Positions 1 through 8,042 of a stretch of 64,000 nucleotides of DNA are shown here, piece by piece. The notes beneath the pieces are model-generated. The model searched no databases, had not been told where the DNA came from, and saw only the letters and a list, made by a program, of their open reading frames with translations. A program made the position numbers and the translations under genes. Position 1 is the stretch's first letter. Each line of letters starts with the position of its first letter. Source of the stretch: Rhodococcus sp. IEGM 1409 (GTDB lineage Bacteria > Actinomycetota > Actinomycetes > Mycobacteriales > Mycobacteriaceae); NCBI RefSeq assembly GCF_030056735.1, contig NZ_JASHKN010000011.1:50687-114686 (forward strand), read 5' to 3'.

Positions 1-589
1 TGTCGTACTTGATCTTGTCGATGGGCGGCTTGCCTGCAGCAACGCATGCCTCGCTCTTGGCGGGTACTTCGTCGATGTCCTCGGTGGTCGTGGTCTGCAC
101 CGCCACCCGCAATCCGCAGGCGTTGTTGGGGTCGACAGGGTTGTCCGGACGCTGCGCCCACTGGATACCCGCGCTGTAGTACGTGACGAAGTCGACCGTC
201 TTCTCCCGCTCCTTGGAGTCGGTGAACGAAGACATGCCGAGGTCGTAGCTTCCCGACTGGATAGCGGGGATGATCTTGTCGAAGTCTGCCTGGTTGAAGA
301 CAGCTTCGACACCGAGCACGGTCGCCACTGCGTTCATGACGTCGACGTCGAAGCCGACAATATTGCCATTCTCATCTTTGAATTCGTTTGGGGCGTAAGG
401 AATGTTCACCCCGACCTGCAGCTTGCCCGACTCCGTCACCTTGGGCGGCAGGAGAGCAGCGATTTCCGGCACCTTCTGGACATCGAGTGGAGGTCCTTCG
501 GGAACGAGTCCCTCGTTGTTGGTGACGCACCCGCCGCACAAGGCGGCGATCAAGCCCACCAACAAGACTCGCACCAGGTTGGCACGCAT
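1..589 (-). CDS. Amino-acid ABC transporter substrate-binding lipoprotein (3' truncated)
   Basis: The first 196 codons of a family 3 solute-binding protein (glutamate/polar amino acid type); the C-terminus lies beyond the window edge. A short hydrophobic signal segment ends at a Gly-Gly-Cys around residue 21, so it is probably a lipoprotein anchored outside the membrane. The usual family landmarks follow: GKLQVGVNIPYAPNEF, a GFDVDVMNAVA segment, FDKIIPAIQSGSYDLGMSS, and a DSKEREKTVDFVTYYSAG block. The start at 589 gives a normal signal peptide. Permease and ATPase partners are not visible. The exact ligand cannot be told from this fragment. Confidence 0.85.
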   Translation of the reverse strand, partial: MRANLVRVLLVGLIAALCGGCVTNNEGLVPEGPPLDVQKVPEIAALLPPKVTESGKLQVGVNIPYAPNEFKDENGNIVGFDVDVMNAVATVLGVEAVFNQADFDKIIPAIQSGSYDLGMSSFTDSKEREKTVDFVTYYSAGIQWAQRPDNPVDPNNACGLRVAVQTTTTEDIDEVPAKSEACVAAGKPPIDKIKYD

Positions 590-783
590 TCCCCCGCCAG
601 TACCCCAGCCACTACCCACGCCACGTGGCCTTGGTGCCCGTGCGTTTTCACCGACCACGACTCTGCTCTCCACTCGTCGATCGCCGCACTTGCAACGTCC
701 ATCCGAAATTCAGTCGAACGGTAGGTTACGGCAGGAGTTCCATCGTCGCCGACTTCGCAAGATTCCGGCCTGTCGTACAAGAA

Positions 784-1881
784 TCAGCGACGCAGAGTGT
801 GCGCGTACACGACTTCGGAAAACTCGCTGGTCGATGCCAAACCGCCGAGGTCGGCGGTGGCGATGCCCGACGCGATGGTCGTGCGAACGGCGTCCGAAAT
901 CCGTCCTGCCGCCGCAGACAACAACCGATCGCTCCGCGCGTCTCCGAGCCAGTCGAGCATCATCGCGCTCGAGAGGAAGAGTGCCGTTGGGTTCGCCCGA
1001 TTCTTCCCGGCGATGTCAGGTGCTGCACCGTGCGCGGCCTGAGCCATGACCTGCTTCTCGGAAGCATTGACAGACGGGGCAGTTCCGAGTGAACCGGACA
1101 GCTCGCCCGCCAAATCGGACAATATGTCGCCGAACATGTTTTCGGTCACTACGACGTCGAAGTCGCCGCCGCGTCGAACGAGGTGCGCCGCCATCGCGTC
1201 GACGTGCTCGTCGTCGACGACTACGTGTGGGAACTCTGCGGCGACGGTTCGGCAGGCGTCGCGGAAGAGCCCGGTGGTCAGCGTGAGGACGTTGGCTTTG
1301 TGGACGATCGTGACGTGATTGCGCCGACGCGACGCCAATGCGAAGGCAGTGCGTGCGATCCGTTCACACGCGGCGCGTGTGAACACACCGACTGCCAAGG
1401 CAATGTCGGGCGTCGGCATGAATTCGCCGCTGCCGACTGCCATGTTCCGGTCCGCGTACAACCCTTCGGTGTTCTCGCGGACGATCACCAGATCCATGTC
1501 GGGGACCATCGCCTTGACGCCGGGGAACGCTGCTGCCGGTCGGATGTTCGCGAACAACTCGAACTTCTTCCGGATGACGCCGCCGGGCGTGAGTTGTCCG
1601 CGAAACCTCTCCGGGTAGGACGCACTGTCGTGTGGTCCGAGAATCCAACCCTGCAGTTGCCCCAACGCATCGATGGTCTCGTCGGGAATCGGTGTGTCGT
1701 GACTGTCGATGGCCGTGCTCCCGAGCGGAAGCTCGACCCACTCGACGGGCGGCGCATGAACCGCTGACAACGCCGCATCCACGATCTGCCGTGTCGCCGG
1801 GACGATTTCGTGGCCGATTCCGTCGCCGTGCATGAGTCCCAGCCGCATGGCCGGCGTACCGATTGCGCTCGCACCTGTCAT
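784..1881 (-). CDS. Isocitrate/isopropylmalate dehydrogenase family protein
   Basis: An NAD(P)-dependent beta-decarboxylating dehydrogenase of about 365 residues. Visible family features are HGDGIGHEIVP near the N-terminus, VRENTEGLYADRN, the HKANVL lysine segment, and the acidic metal-binding VTENMFGDILSDLAGEL motif followed by a GTAPS nucleotide-loop region. It stands alone, away from leu genes, so it could be a tartrate or other hydroxyacid dehydrogenase rather than LeuB. The start is uncertain: ATG at 1902 would overlap the divergent neighbour's start, ATG at 1881 leaves a short spacer, and ATG at 1848 begins directly at the conserved MRLGLMHGDGIG. Confidence 0.85.
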   Translation of the reverse strand: MTGASAIGTPAMRLGLMHGDGIGHEIVPATRQIVDAALSAVHAPPVEWVELPLGSTAIDSHDTPIPDETIDALGQLQGWILGPHDSASYPERFRGQLTPGGVIRKKFELFANIRPAAAFPGVKAMVPDMDLVIVRENTEGLYADRNMAVGSGEFMPTPDIALAVGVFTRAACERIARTAFALASRRRNHVTIVHKANVLTLTTGLFRDACRTVAAEFPHVVVDDEHVDAMAAHLVRRGGDFDVVVTENMFGDILSDLAGELSGSLGTAPSVNASEKQVMAQAAHGAAPDIAGKNRANPTALFLSSAMMLDWLGDARSDRLLSAAAGRISDAVRTTIASGIATADLGGLASTSEFSEVVYAHTLRR

Positions 1882-1900
1882 CAGGCAATCATTGCTCACC

Positions 1901-2422
1901 ATGGTCCAGTCGGTGGAATTGCTCCTCGATCCGGTGAGTGAGTCGGCAGTCCGCGCGCAATGGCAGCTTCTCGCCGACGCCGGATTGCCAAGTCAGGCCT
2001 CCCATCACAGCCCGTCCAACCGCCCGCACATCACGCTGTTCGTCGCCCGCGAGATCCCCGCGGAGATCGACGAACTGTTGAAGCGACGCTTCTCGGCCCC
2101 GGACTTCGAAGTCCGGCTGGGTGGCTACGTCGTGTTCGGCGGCAAGCAGATGGTCTTGGCCCGCTCGGTCATTCCTTCGCGCGCGCTCCTTCACCTGCAC
2201 CAAGAAGTAGCCGAAGCAACAGTCGGCTCGACTGCGCTTCCCGCCCACGTCGAGCCTGGCGGGTGGACGCCGCATGTGACGCTCGCCCGACGCGTCGAGC
2301 CTGCACGTCTGGGTGAGGCCATCGATCTGGTCGGCACCGACGTGATTCACGGGCGCAGCGGCGCGATCAGGCGCTGGGACGGCGAACAGAAGACGGAATG
2401 GTTACTGACGCCGCCGCTGTGA
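1901..2422 (+). CDS. 2'-5' RNA ligase family protein (2H phosphoesterase)
   Basis: A 173-residue 2H-superfamily protein with the two diagnostic His-x-Thr motifs, PHITLF near residue 45 and PHVTLAR near residue 128. These form the catalytic pair of RNA ligase/cyclic phosphodiesterase enzymes that act on 2',5' or cyclic phosphate ends. Its start codon abuts the divergent dehydrogenase gene and its 3' end overlaps the convergent EamA gene by 56 bases, an unusually tight fit on both sides. The physiological substrate cannot be inferred from context. Confidence 0.85.
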   Translation: MVQSVELLLDPVSESAVRAQWQLLADAGLPSQASHHSPSNRPHITLFVAREIPAEIDELLKRRFSAPDFEVRLGGYVVFGGKQMVLARSVIPSRALLHLHQEVAEATVGSTALPAHVEPGGWTPHVTLARRVEPARLGEAIDLVGTDVIHGRSGAIRRWDGEQKTEWLLTPPL

Positions 2423-3296
2423 CAGTCCGGGTTGCTCGTCGAGTCACCAAGATTCCCGCGATCACCGCGAGTGCCCCAACCGGTTGATTCCAGCCGATCT
2501 TCTCGTCCAACACTATTGCCCCGAGCGCAACGCCCACCACTGGACTGAGGTAAGTGACAGTCGACGCTGCAGTCGGCCCCCACCCTTGAACGACGTTGGT
2601 GTTCCAGATGAACGCGAGCCCGGTCCCCAGCGCGCCCAGCGCGATCATCGACAGCGCAACTGCCGGCGTCAGGTACATCGGCGTATTGGCGATGACCGGA
2701 GAGGCAAGAACCATCACGAGTGCACCGATACTGATCTGCAAAAGCGCGACCGTACGGGTGTCGATCCCGAGCGGAAGCACGAAGCGTCTGAGGTAGACAA
2801 ACGAAATCCCGTACGACGCAGTCGCTCCCAGGCAGGCCATCTGAGCACTGAAGCTTCCGCCGACCCCGAGATTCCACGGCGCCAATACGGTCAGCACACC
2901 GGCGAACCCGAGCAGCAACCCCAGCGATTTGTATCGCGTCAGCGTCTCACCCGGTAGAAAGGCAAGGGAGACAGCCATAGTCATCAATGGCGTGGTGGCG
3001 TTGTAGATACTCGCCAGCCCTGAGGACATGCTCTGCTCGGCCCAACTGAACAGCAACCACGGCACGATGCATTGCGTCGCTGCGAGAAACGCCATGTGTT
3101 TCCAGACGCGAAAGTCCCTCGGTATGCCGATCCGACTCACCGCTGACACGAGAACAAGCGCGAGAGCGCCGAAGACCAAGCGCCACAGAACTACCTGTGT
3201 GAAGGACAAACCCTCGAGCCCGACCTTCATGAAGAGGAAACTGGCTCCCCACACCACCGCAGCTGCGGTGTATTGAAAAACCAGACTCACCCTCAC
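2367..3296 (-). CDS. EamA/DMT-superfamily transporter
   Basis: About 309 residues with ten hydrophobic segments arranged as two EamA repeats; the first begins VVWGASFLFMKVGLEGLS and the second ends SPVVGVALGAIVLDEKIGW. The family exports or imports small metabolites across the inner membrane; the substrate is unknown. The GTG at 3296 is chosen because it overlaps the TGA of the small upstream membrane gene (GTGA), a sign of coupled translation, and because there is no ATG nearby. The two genes are divergent from a GlxA-type regulator with an inverted repeat between them, so this regulator probably controls the exporter. Confidence 0.87.
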   Translation of the reverse strand: MRVSLVFQYTAAAVVWGASFLFMKVGLEGLSFTQVVLWRLVFGALALVLVSAVSRIGIPRDFRVWKHMAFLAATQCIVPWLLFSWAEQSMSSGLASIYNATTPLMTMAVSLAFLPGETLTRYKSLGLLLGFAGVLTVLAPWNLGVGGSFSAQMACLGATASYGISFVYLRRFVLPLGIDTRTVALLQISIGALVMVLASPVIANTPMYLTPAVALSMIALGALGTGLAFIWNTNVVQGWGPTAASTVTYLSPVVGVALGAIVLDEKIGWNQPVGALAVIAGILVTRRATRTVTAAASVTIPSSVRRPSA

Positions 3297-3409
3297 AGAG
3301 TGAAGTCGCCATGAGGACTGACGTCGTGACGGGTGTCGGGTGTACGGCCGGCAAGAGCTAGTACGTTCAGGACCAGGAGGACCAGGAGACTGATGACGAT
3401 GATTGCCAT
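3293..3409 (-). CDS. Small single-pass membrane protein (38 aa)
   Basis: A 38-residue protein: an N-terminal hydrophobic helix (MAIIVISLLVLLVLNVLALA) followed by a short polar tail GRTPDTRHDVSPHGDFTL. Its stop overlaps the EamA start as GTGA, which argues that it is translated. Starting at the ATG at 3409 keeps it downstream of the inverted repeat in the divergent promoter region; the longer frame from 3481 would place the operator inside the gene. It may be an accessory subunit or a translational leader for the exporter. It matches no named family that I can identify. Confidence 0.6.
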   Translation of the reverse strand: MAIIVISLLVLLVLNVLALAGRTPDTRHDVSPHGDFTL

Positions 3410-3443
3410 GTGTCCAGCCTGACGCAAGGCCGCGCCCTTCAAT

Positions 3444-3501
3444 AGTGGCAGAAAAGCCAGACTTGGTCGATTTTCTGCCACTTTTTCGTTTTTCTGTCAC
3501 A
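3444..3501. promoter_or_regulatory. Inverted-repeat operator between glxA-type regulator and EamA operon
   Basis: AGTGGCAGAAAA (3444-3455) and TTTTCTGCCACT (3471-3482) form a perfect 12-bp inverted repeat with a 15-bp spacer. A third half-site, TTTTCTGTCACA (3490-3501), repeats the second arm 19 bp later, about two helical turns, and ends eight bases before the regulator's ATG. The site lies between the two divergent start codons. Inference: this is the binding site of the AraC/GlxA-family regulator, acting on itself and on the exporter. Confidence 0.6.
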
Positions 3502-3509
3502 CTCGGAAG

Positions 3510-4505
3510 ATGCTCGCGAAAGTGGTGGTCCCGCTGATGCCGATGACCGAGGCGTTCGAACTCGGCGTGGCATGTGAAGTATTCGGCTTCGACCGATCCG
3601 ACGACGGCCTCCCGACGTACGACTTCTCTCTGATCGCCGCAGTTCCGGGCCCGATCCGAACGCGCTTCGGCTACAACATCGATGTTCCGTACAACCTCGA
3701 CTCTCTCGACGACGCCGATCTCATCGTCGTCTCCGCCGGCGGCACCTACGACGCAGGCGACGCGTACATGTGCTCGCCAAGTCCCGACTCGAGCGTCGAT
3801 CCCCTGCTGGTCAAGCTCCGTGAGGCCGTGGCCCGGGGCGCCAAGGTGGCTAGTCTGTGCACCGGAGCGTTTGTCCTCGGGGCGGCGGGGCTGCTGGACG
3901 GGAAGCGATGCACGACGCATTGGCGGCACGCCGAAAGGCTTGCCCAGATGTATCCGGAAGCCAAGGTCGATCCGGACGTGCTGTACGTGGACGAAGATCC
4001 GGTGTTCACCAGCGCCGGTACCGCTGCGGGAATCGACCTGTGCCTGCACATCGTCCGCAAGGAACAGGGCTCTCGCGTGGCCAACGGCATCGCGAGAAGG
4101 ATGGTGGTACCGCCGCATCGTGACGGCGGGCAGGCCCAGTACGTCGCCACTCCCCTCACCTCGACGCCGAGCGCAACTCTTGCCCCACTTCTCGACTGGA
4201 TGACGGAGAACCTCGCCCTCGACCTCACTGTCGGCATGGTTGCAGCGCGCGCGAACATGTCCTCTCGCACCTTTGCGCGCCGTTTCCAAGCGGAAACAGG
4301 GACGACCCCCGCACGTTGGCTCAGCGATCAGCGAGTACTGGCCGCCCAGCAACTACTCGAGAATTCGGACCTCTCCGTCGACGTCATCGCAGAACGCGTC
4401 GGATTCGGCGGCGGCGCCGTGCTTCGCCAGCACTTCATTCGCCTGCGTTGCACCACGCCCCAGGCCTACCGCCGGACGTTTCGGGCGACCGAGAGCGCAA
4501 GCTGA
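3510..4505 (+). CDS. GlxA-family transcriptional regulator (DJ-1/PfpI plus AraC domains)
   Basis: A 331-residue two-domain regulator. Residues 1-190 form a DJ-1/PfpI-like amidotransferase fold: VVPLMPMTEAFELGVACEVFG at the start and the nucleophile-elbow-like VASLCTGAFVLGAAGLLDG with Cys. Residues 225-325 are an AraC-type double helix-turn-helix (LTVGMVAARANMSSRTFARRFQ, then ISVDVIAERVGF-like second helix). Members of this family sense small molecules through the N-terminal domain and usually control a neighbouring transporter or catabolic gene. Here the divergent EamA exporter is the obvious candidate. Start ATG 3510 follows the third operator half-site closely. Confidence 0.9.
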   Translation: MLAKVVVPLMPMTEAFELGVACEVFGFDRSDDGLPTYDFSLIAAVPGPIRTRFGYNIDVPYNLDSLDDADLIVVSAGGTYDAGDAYMCSPSPDSSVDPLLVKLREAVARGAKVASLCTGAFVLGAAGLLDGKRCTTHWRHAERLAQMYPEAKVDPDVLYVDEDPVFTSAGTAAGIDLCLHIVRKEQGSRVANGIARRMVVPPHRDGGQAQYVATPLTSTPSATLAPLLDWMTENLALDLTVGMVAARANMSSRTFARRFQAETGTTPARWLSDQRVLAAQQLLENSDLSVDVIAERVGFGGGAVLRQHFIRLRCTTPQAYRRTFRATESAS

Positions 4506-4579
4506 AATCCACTCAGGGAAGAATCAGCGGTTCCGGGGCGTTGCACACACCAACAGCCCGCACAATGGAAAGGACCCCT

Positions 4580-4951
4580 GTGGCCACCCAGACACTCACC
4601 CAGCAGAACTTCGACGAAACGATCAACGGCAGCGACGTCGTCCTCGTGGACTTCTGGGCTTCCTGGTGCGGCCCGTGCCGCCAGTTCGCGCCGACGTTCG
4701 AAGCCTCCTCCGAGAAGCACAGCGACGTCGTTCACGCGAAGGTGGACACCGAAGCCGAGCAGGGAATCGCAGCGGCCGCCAACATCCGCTCCATCCCCAC
4801 GATCATGGCCTTCCGCGAAGGCGTTCTCGTGTTCAATCAGGCCGGCGCACTTCCCGCCGCTCAGCTCGAAGAGTTGGTAACTCAGGTCAAGGCACTCGAC
4901 ATGGACGAGGTCCGCAAGCAGATCGCAGAGCAGACCGCCTCTGCTGAATAA
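4580..4951 (+). CDS. Thioredoxin
   Basis: A 123-residue cytosolic thioredoxin with the WCGPC active site (in FWASWCGPCRQF, near residue 32), the cis-proline IPT motif (RSIPTIMAFREG) and a C-terminal alpha helix extended by about 15 charged residues. It reduces protein disulfides. The GTG at 4580 is preferred over the ATG at 4565 because GGAAAGGA lies just before it at proper spacing. A strong stem-loop terminator follows immediately, so it is a single-gene transcription unit, facing polA. Confidence 0.93.
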   Translation: MATQTLTQQNFDETINGSDVVLVDFWASWCGPCRQFAPTFEASSEKHSDVVHAKVDTEAEQGIAAAANIRSIPTIMAFREGVLVFNQAGALPAAQLEELVTQVKALDMDEVRKQIAEQTASAE

Positions 4952-4957
4952 CGAACG

Positions 4958-5000
4958 AAGGCTGGGCCGGAATCGAATGCGATTCCGGCCCAGCCTTTTT
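4958..5000 (+). terminator. Bidirectional intrinsic terminator
   Basis: A perfect 18-bp stem (4958-4975 with 4980-4997) with an AATG loop, ending in a T-run (CCTTTTT). It follows the thioredoxin stop and precedes the convergent polA stop, so it can serve both strands. Confidence 0.88.
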
Positions 5001-5032
5001 CCTAGCAAGCCTTTTTCCTAGCAAGCCTTTTT
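5001..5032. repeat. 16-bp tandem duplication of a terminator tail
   Basis: CCTAGCAAGCCTTTTT occurs twice in tandem (5001-5016, 5017-5032), and its last nine bases also match the 3' arm and T-run of the preceding terminator. The T-tract of the terminator is thus effectively triplicated. Confidence 0.9.
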
Positions 5033-5042
5033 CGTTGCCGAC

Positions 5043-7790
5043 TCAGTGAGCCGCGCTGTCCCAGCTTCGACCCGTTCCCACCGAAACATCCAGCGGTACC
5101 GACAACTCGATGGCTGTGGCCATCTTGTCCTTGACCAGCGCGGTGACCTCCTCCAACTCGGAGGCAACCACTTCGAGCACCAATTCGTCGTGAACCTGCA
5201 ACAGCATGCGCGACTTCAATCCGGCGTCGGCGAGAGCCTTCTGCACGTTGATCATCGCGACCTTGATGATGTCGGCCGCGGTGCCCTGGATCGGCGCGTT
5301 CAAGGCAGCACGTTCGGCCACCTCACGACGCTGACGGTTGTCACTGTTGAGATCGGGCAGATAACGACGACGGCCGTAGAGCGTCGAGGTGTAACCGTCC
5401 TTACGCGCTTGCTCGACTACTGCGTGGAGGTAATCCCGCACACCGCCGAAACGAGCGAAGTACGCATCCATCTGCTGCTTCGCTTCTTCGGTCGAAATCT
5501 TCAGCTGCGACGCCAACCCGTAAGCGCTCAGTCCGTAAGCCAGACCGTAGGACATCGCTTTGACCCGGCGACGCAGTTCAGGAGTTACCTCCTCGATCGG
5601 TACACCGAATGCGCGCGAGCCGACAAAGCTGTGCAGATCCTCACCGGTGTTGAATGCCTCGATCAGTCCCGCGTCGCCTGACACGTGCGCCATGATGCGC
5701 ATTTCGATCTGGCTGTAATCGGCAGTGAGCAGAATGTCGAACCCCTGTCCGACCACAAAGCCGTCGCGAATCTCGCGCCCCGCATCGTTGCGGACCGGGA
5801 TGTTCTGCAAGTTCGGATCGGTCGACGACAGACGTCCGGTCGCGGCAACCGTCTGGTTGAACGTCGTGTGGATACGACCGTCTTCGGCCACGGCCTTGAG
5901 AAGACCGTCGACGGTCACCTTCATACGCGTCGCATCACGGTGCGCGAGAAGGTGTTCGAGGAACGGATGTCCCGTCTTTTCGAACAGACCCTGCAACGCC
6001 TCGGCGTCGGTGGTGTAGCCCGTTTTCGTCTTCTTGGTCTTGGGCATGTCGAGTTCTTCGAACAAGACCACCTGCAACTGCTTCGGCGAACCCAGGTTGA
6101 TCTGCTTGTCGATCACCTCGTACGCGGAGTTTGCGGCGTCGGCGACCTGGGACGCGAAACGGCTCTGAAGATCGTGCAGATGCGCGCTGTCGACGGCGAT
6201 GCCGGTGGCCTCGATCTGCGCGAGCTCGATCGTCAACGGCAGTTCCATGTCGGAGAGGAGCGACTTGGACTCGATCGACTCCAACTCGGTGTCCAACGCA
6301 GCTGCCAAATCGAGAACGGCCTGAGCGCTGAGCATCGCGGTATCGGCCGCTTCGGCATCAAGCTGTTCGGTGTCGTCGAGAAGTGAAAGCTGTTCCTGGC
6401 CGGATGTTTCGGCACGCAGTTCACGCTTGAGGTAGCGGAGCGACAGATCATCGAGATTGAAGGTGCGCTGGCCTGGCCGGACGAGGTAAGCGGCCAGAGC
6501 GGTGTCGCTGGTCAGTCCGCCGAGCGTCCAACCACGCCCACGCAGAGCGTGGATCGCCCACTTGGCTTCGTGCAGCGCCTTCGGCTGCGATGTGTCGGCA
6601 AGCCAATCACCGAGAGCCGCTTCATCTTCCGGCGTTGCCGTCGACGCCGCGATGTATGCGCATTCGCCGTCGGAGGCCGCGATCGCGAGTGCACTGACGT
6701 CACCGGCAAACGGAGTTCTGGTTCCGAGCACCGTCACGCCGTGACGCTCACCGGTTCGCGCGTGAGCGTCGAGCCACGCGGCAACCGTACCCGGGGCGAG
6801 TGCGTCGCCGCTGACCTCGAAGCCCTCTTCGGCTTCGGGTTCGGACGACGACAGGGTCGCGAACAGTCGATCGCGGAGAACCTTGAACTCGAGATCGTCG
6901 AACAACGCATGAATCTTCTCGCGGTCCCACGGAGCCAACACCAATTGCTCGGGCGTGTACGGCAAAGGAACGTCGCGAACCATTTCGGTCAGCTGGCGAT
7001 TGAGCAGGACGTTTGCGAGGTTCTCGCGTAGTGAGTCGCCCACCTTGCCACGGACCTTGTCCACGTTGTCGACCAGTCCCTGCAGGTCGCCGTACTCACG
7101 GATCCACTTGGTCGCGGTCTTCTCGCCGACGCCAGGGATACCGGGGAGGTTGTCACTCGGGTCGCCGCGCAAGGCAGCAAAATCCGGGTACTGCGACGGA
7201 GTGAGGCTGTACTTCTCCTCGACGGCCGTCGGCGTGAATCGGGTGAGCTCCGAGACGCCCTTCTTCGGGTAGAGCACAGTGACGTTGTCGGTCACCAACT
7301 GCAGCGAGTCGCGGTCGCCGGTCACGACGAGAACTCGGTATCCGAGGGCCTCCGCCTGCGTGGTCAACGTGGCAATCACGTCGTCGGCTTCGAAACCTTC
7401 CTCGGCCATGACCGGGATTCCCAGCGCGCCGAGAACGTCCTTGGTGATGTCGATCTGGCCCTTGAATTCGTCCGGAGCCTTCGCACGCTGCGCCTTGTAT
7501 TCAGGGAACAGGTCGGCGCGAAACGTCTGACGCGACACGTCGAAGGCCGCAGCCAAGTGGGTCGGCTGTTCGTCGCGAAGAAGATTGATCAACATCGACG
7601 TGAAGCCGTACACCGCATTGGTGGCCTGCCCACTGTGTGTCTTGAAGTTCTCTGCAGGCAGCGCGTAGAAGGCGCGAAACGCCAACGAATGCCCGTCGAG
7701 AAGCATCAGAAGAGGGCGATCGTCCGCCTTGCCGGTGGTGCCGGCTGAAGCGGTGGACGTGCTGGACCGAGTTGTGGTTGCGGGGCTCAC
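5043..7790 (-). CDS. polA: DNA polymerase I
   Basis: A 915-residue family A polymerase for repair and Okazaki-fragment processing. The N-terminal 5'-3' exonuclease (about residues 25-320) shows LLDGHSLAFRAFYAL, TGDRDSLQLV and GDPSDNLPGIPGVGEKTA. The central 3'-5' exonuclease-like domain (about 330-500) lacks the usual acidic catalytic residues, as in other actinobacterial PolA proteins, so proofreading is not expected. The polymerase domain carries motif A TADYSQIEMR near residue 690, motif B RRRVKAMSYGLAYGLS near 743, and motif C LQVHDELVLE near 867. It starts with GTG at 7790. A 252-bp region separates it from the divergent liv operon. Confidence 0.97.
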   Translation of the reverse strand: MSPATTTRSSTSTASAGTTGKADDRPLLMLLDGHSLAFRAFYALPAENFKTHSGQATNAVYGFTSMLINLLRDEQPTHLAAAFDVSRQTFRADLFPEYKAQRAKAPDEFKGQIDITKDVLGALGIPVMAEEGFEADDVIATLTTQAEALGYRVLVVTGDRDSLQLVTDNVTVLYPKKGVSELTRFTPTAVEEKYSLTPSQYPDFAALRGDPSDNLPGIPGVGEKTATKWIREYGDLQGLVDNVDKVRGKVGDSLRENLANVLLNRQLTEMVRDVPLPYTPEQLVLAPWDREKIHALFDDLEFKVLRDRLFATLSSSEPEAEEGFEVSGDALAPGTVAAWLDAHARTGERHGVTVLGTRTPFAGDVSALAIAASDGECAYIAASTATPEDEAALGDWLADTSQPKALHEAKWAIHALRGRGWTLGGLTSDTALAAYLVRPGQRTFNLDDLSLRYLKRELRAETSGQEQLSLLDDTEQLDAEAADTAMLSAQAVLDLAAALDTELESIESKSLLSDMELPLTIELAQIEATGIAVDSAHLHDLQSRFASQVADAANSAYEVIDKQINLGSPKQLQVVLFEELDMPKTKKTKTGYTTDAEALQGLFEKTGHPFLEHLLAHRDATRMKVTVDGLLKAVAEDGRIHTTFNQTVAATGRLSSTDPNLQNIPVRNDAGREIRDGFVVGQGFDILLTADYSQIEMRIMAHVSGDAGLIEAFNTGEDLHSFVGSRAFGVPIEEVTPELRRRVKAMSYGLAYGLSAYGLASQLKISTEEAKQQMDAYFARFGGVRDYLHAVVEQARKDGYTSTLYGRRRYLPDLNSDNRQRREVAERAALNAPIQGTAADIIKVAMINVQKALADAGLKSRMLLQVHDELVLEVVASELEEVTALVKDKMATAIELSVPLDVSVGTGRSWDSAAH

Positions 7791-8042
7791 GGTTCATCAG
7801 TCTAGGGATCGCGACCGACATCGACGCCTTCGCCGTTGTTTACCCAGCAAGCGCTACGAATTCCGAACGACGGACGCCGCCCGGGGGGCTTTGATACGCA
7901 ACCGAAACGCGGTGGAAATCTCAGAACACACCGACACGCGAACAGAGCCGCTAGAGTCCGGAAATCGCGTTACCGGAGATTTATCCGTTTAAGGCCCCTA
8001 ACCTGACCAACACGCTTGTCCCGACCCACTCGGAGGACGTAC

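Noticed and set aside
2367..4352. A 661-codon minus-strand frame
   Set aside because: Only its last 309 codons are EamA-like; the rest is antisense to the glxA-type gene. The GTGA overlap fixes the real start at 3296.
5046..6386. Several plus-strand frames opposite polA
   Set aside because: They are antisense shadows of polA with no recognisable domain and no ribosome sites.
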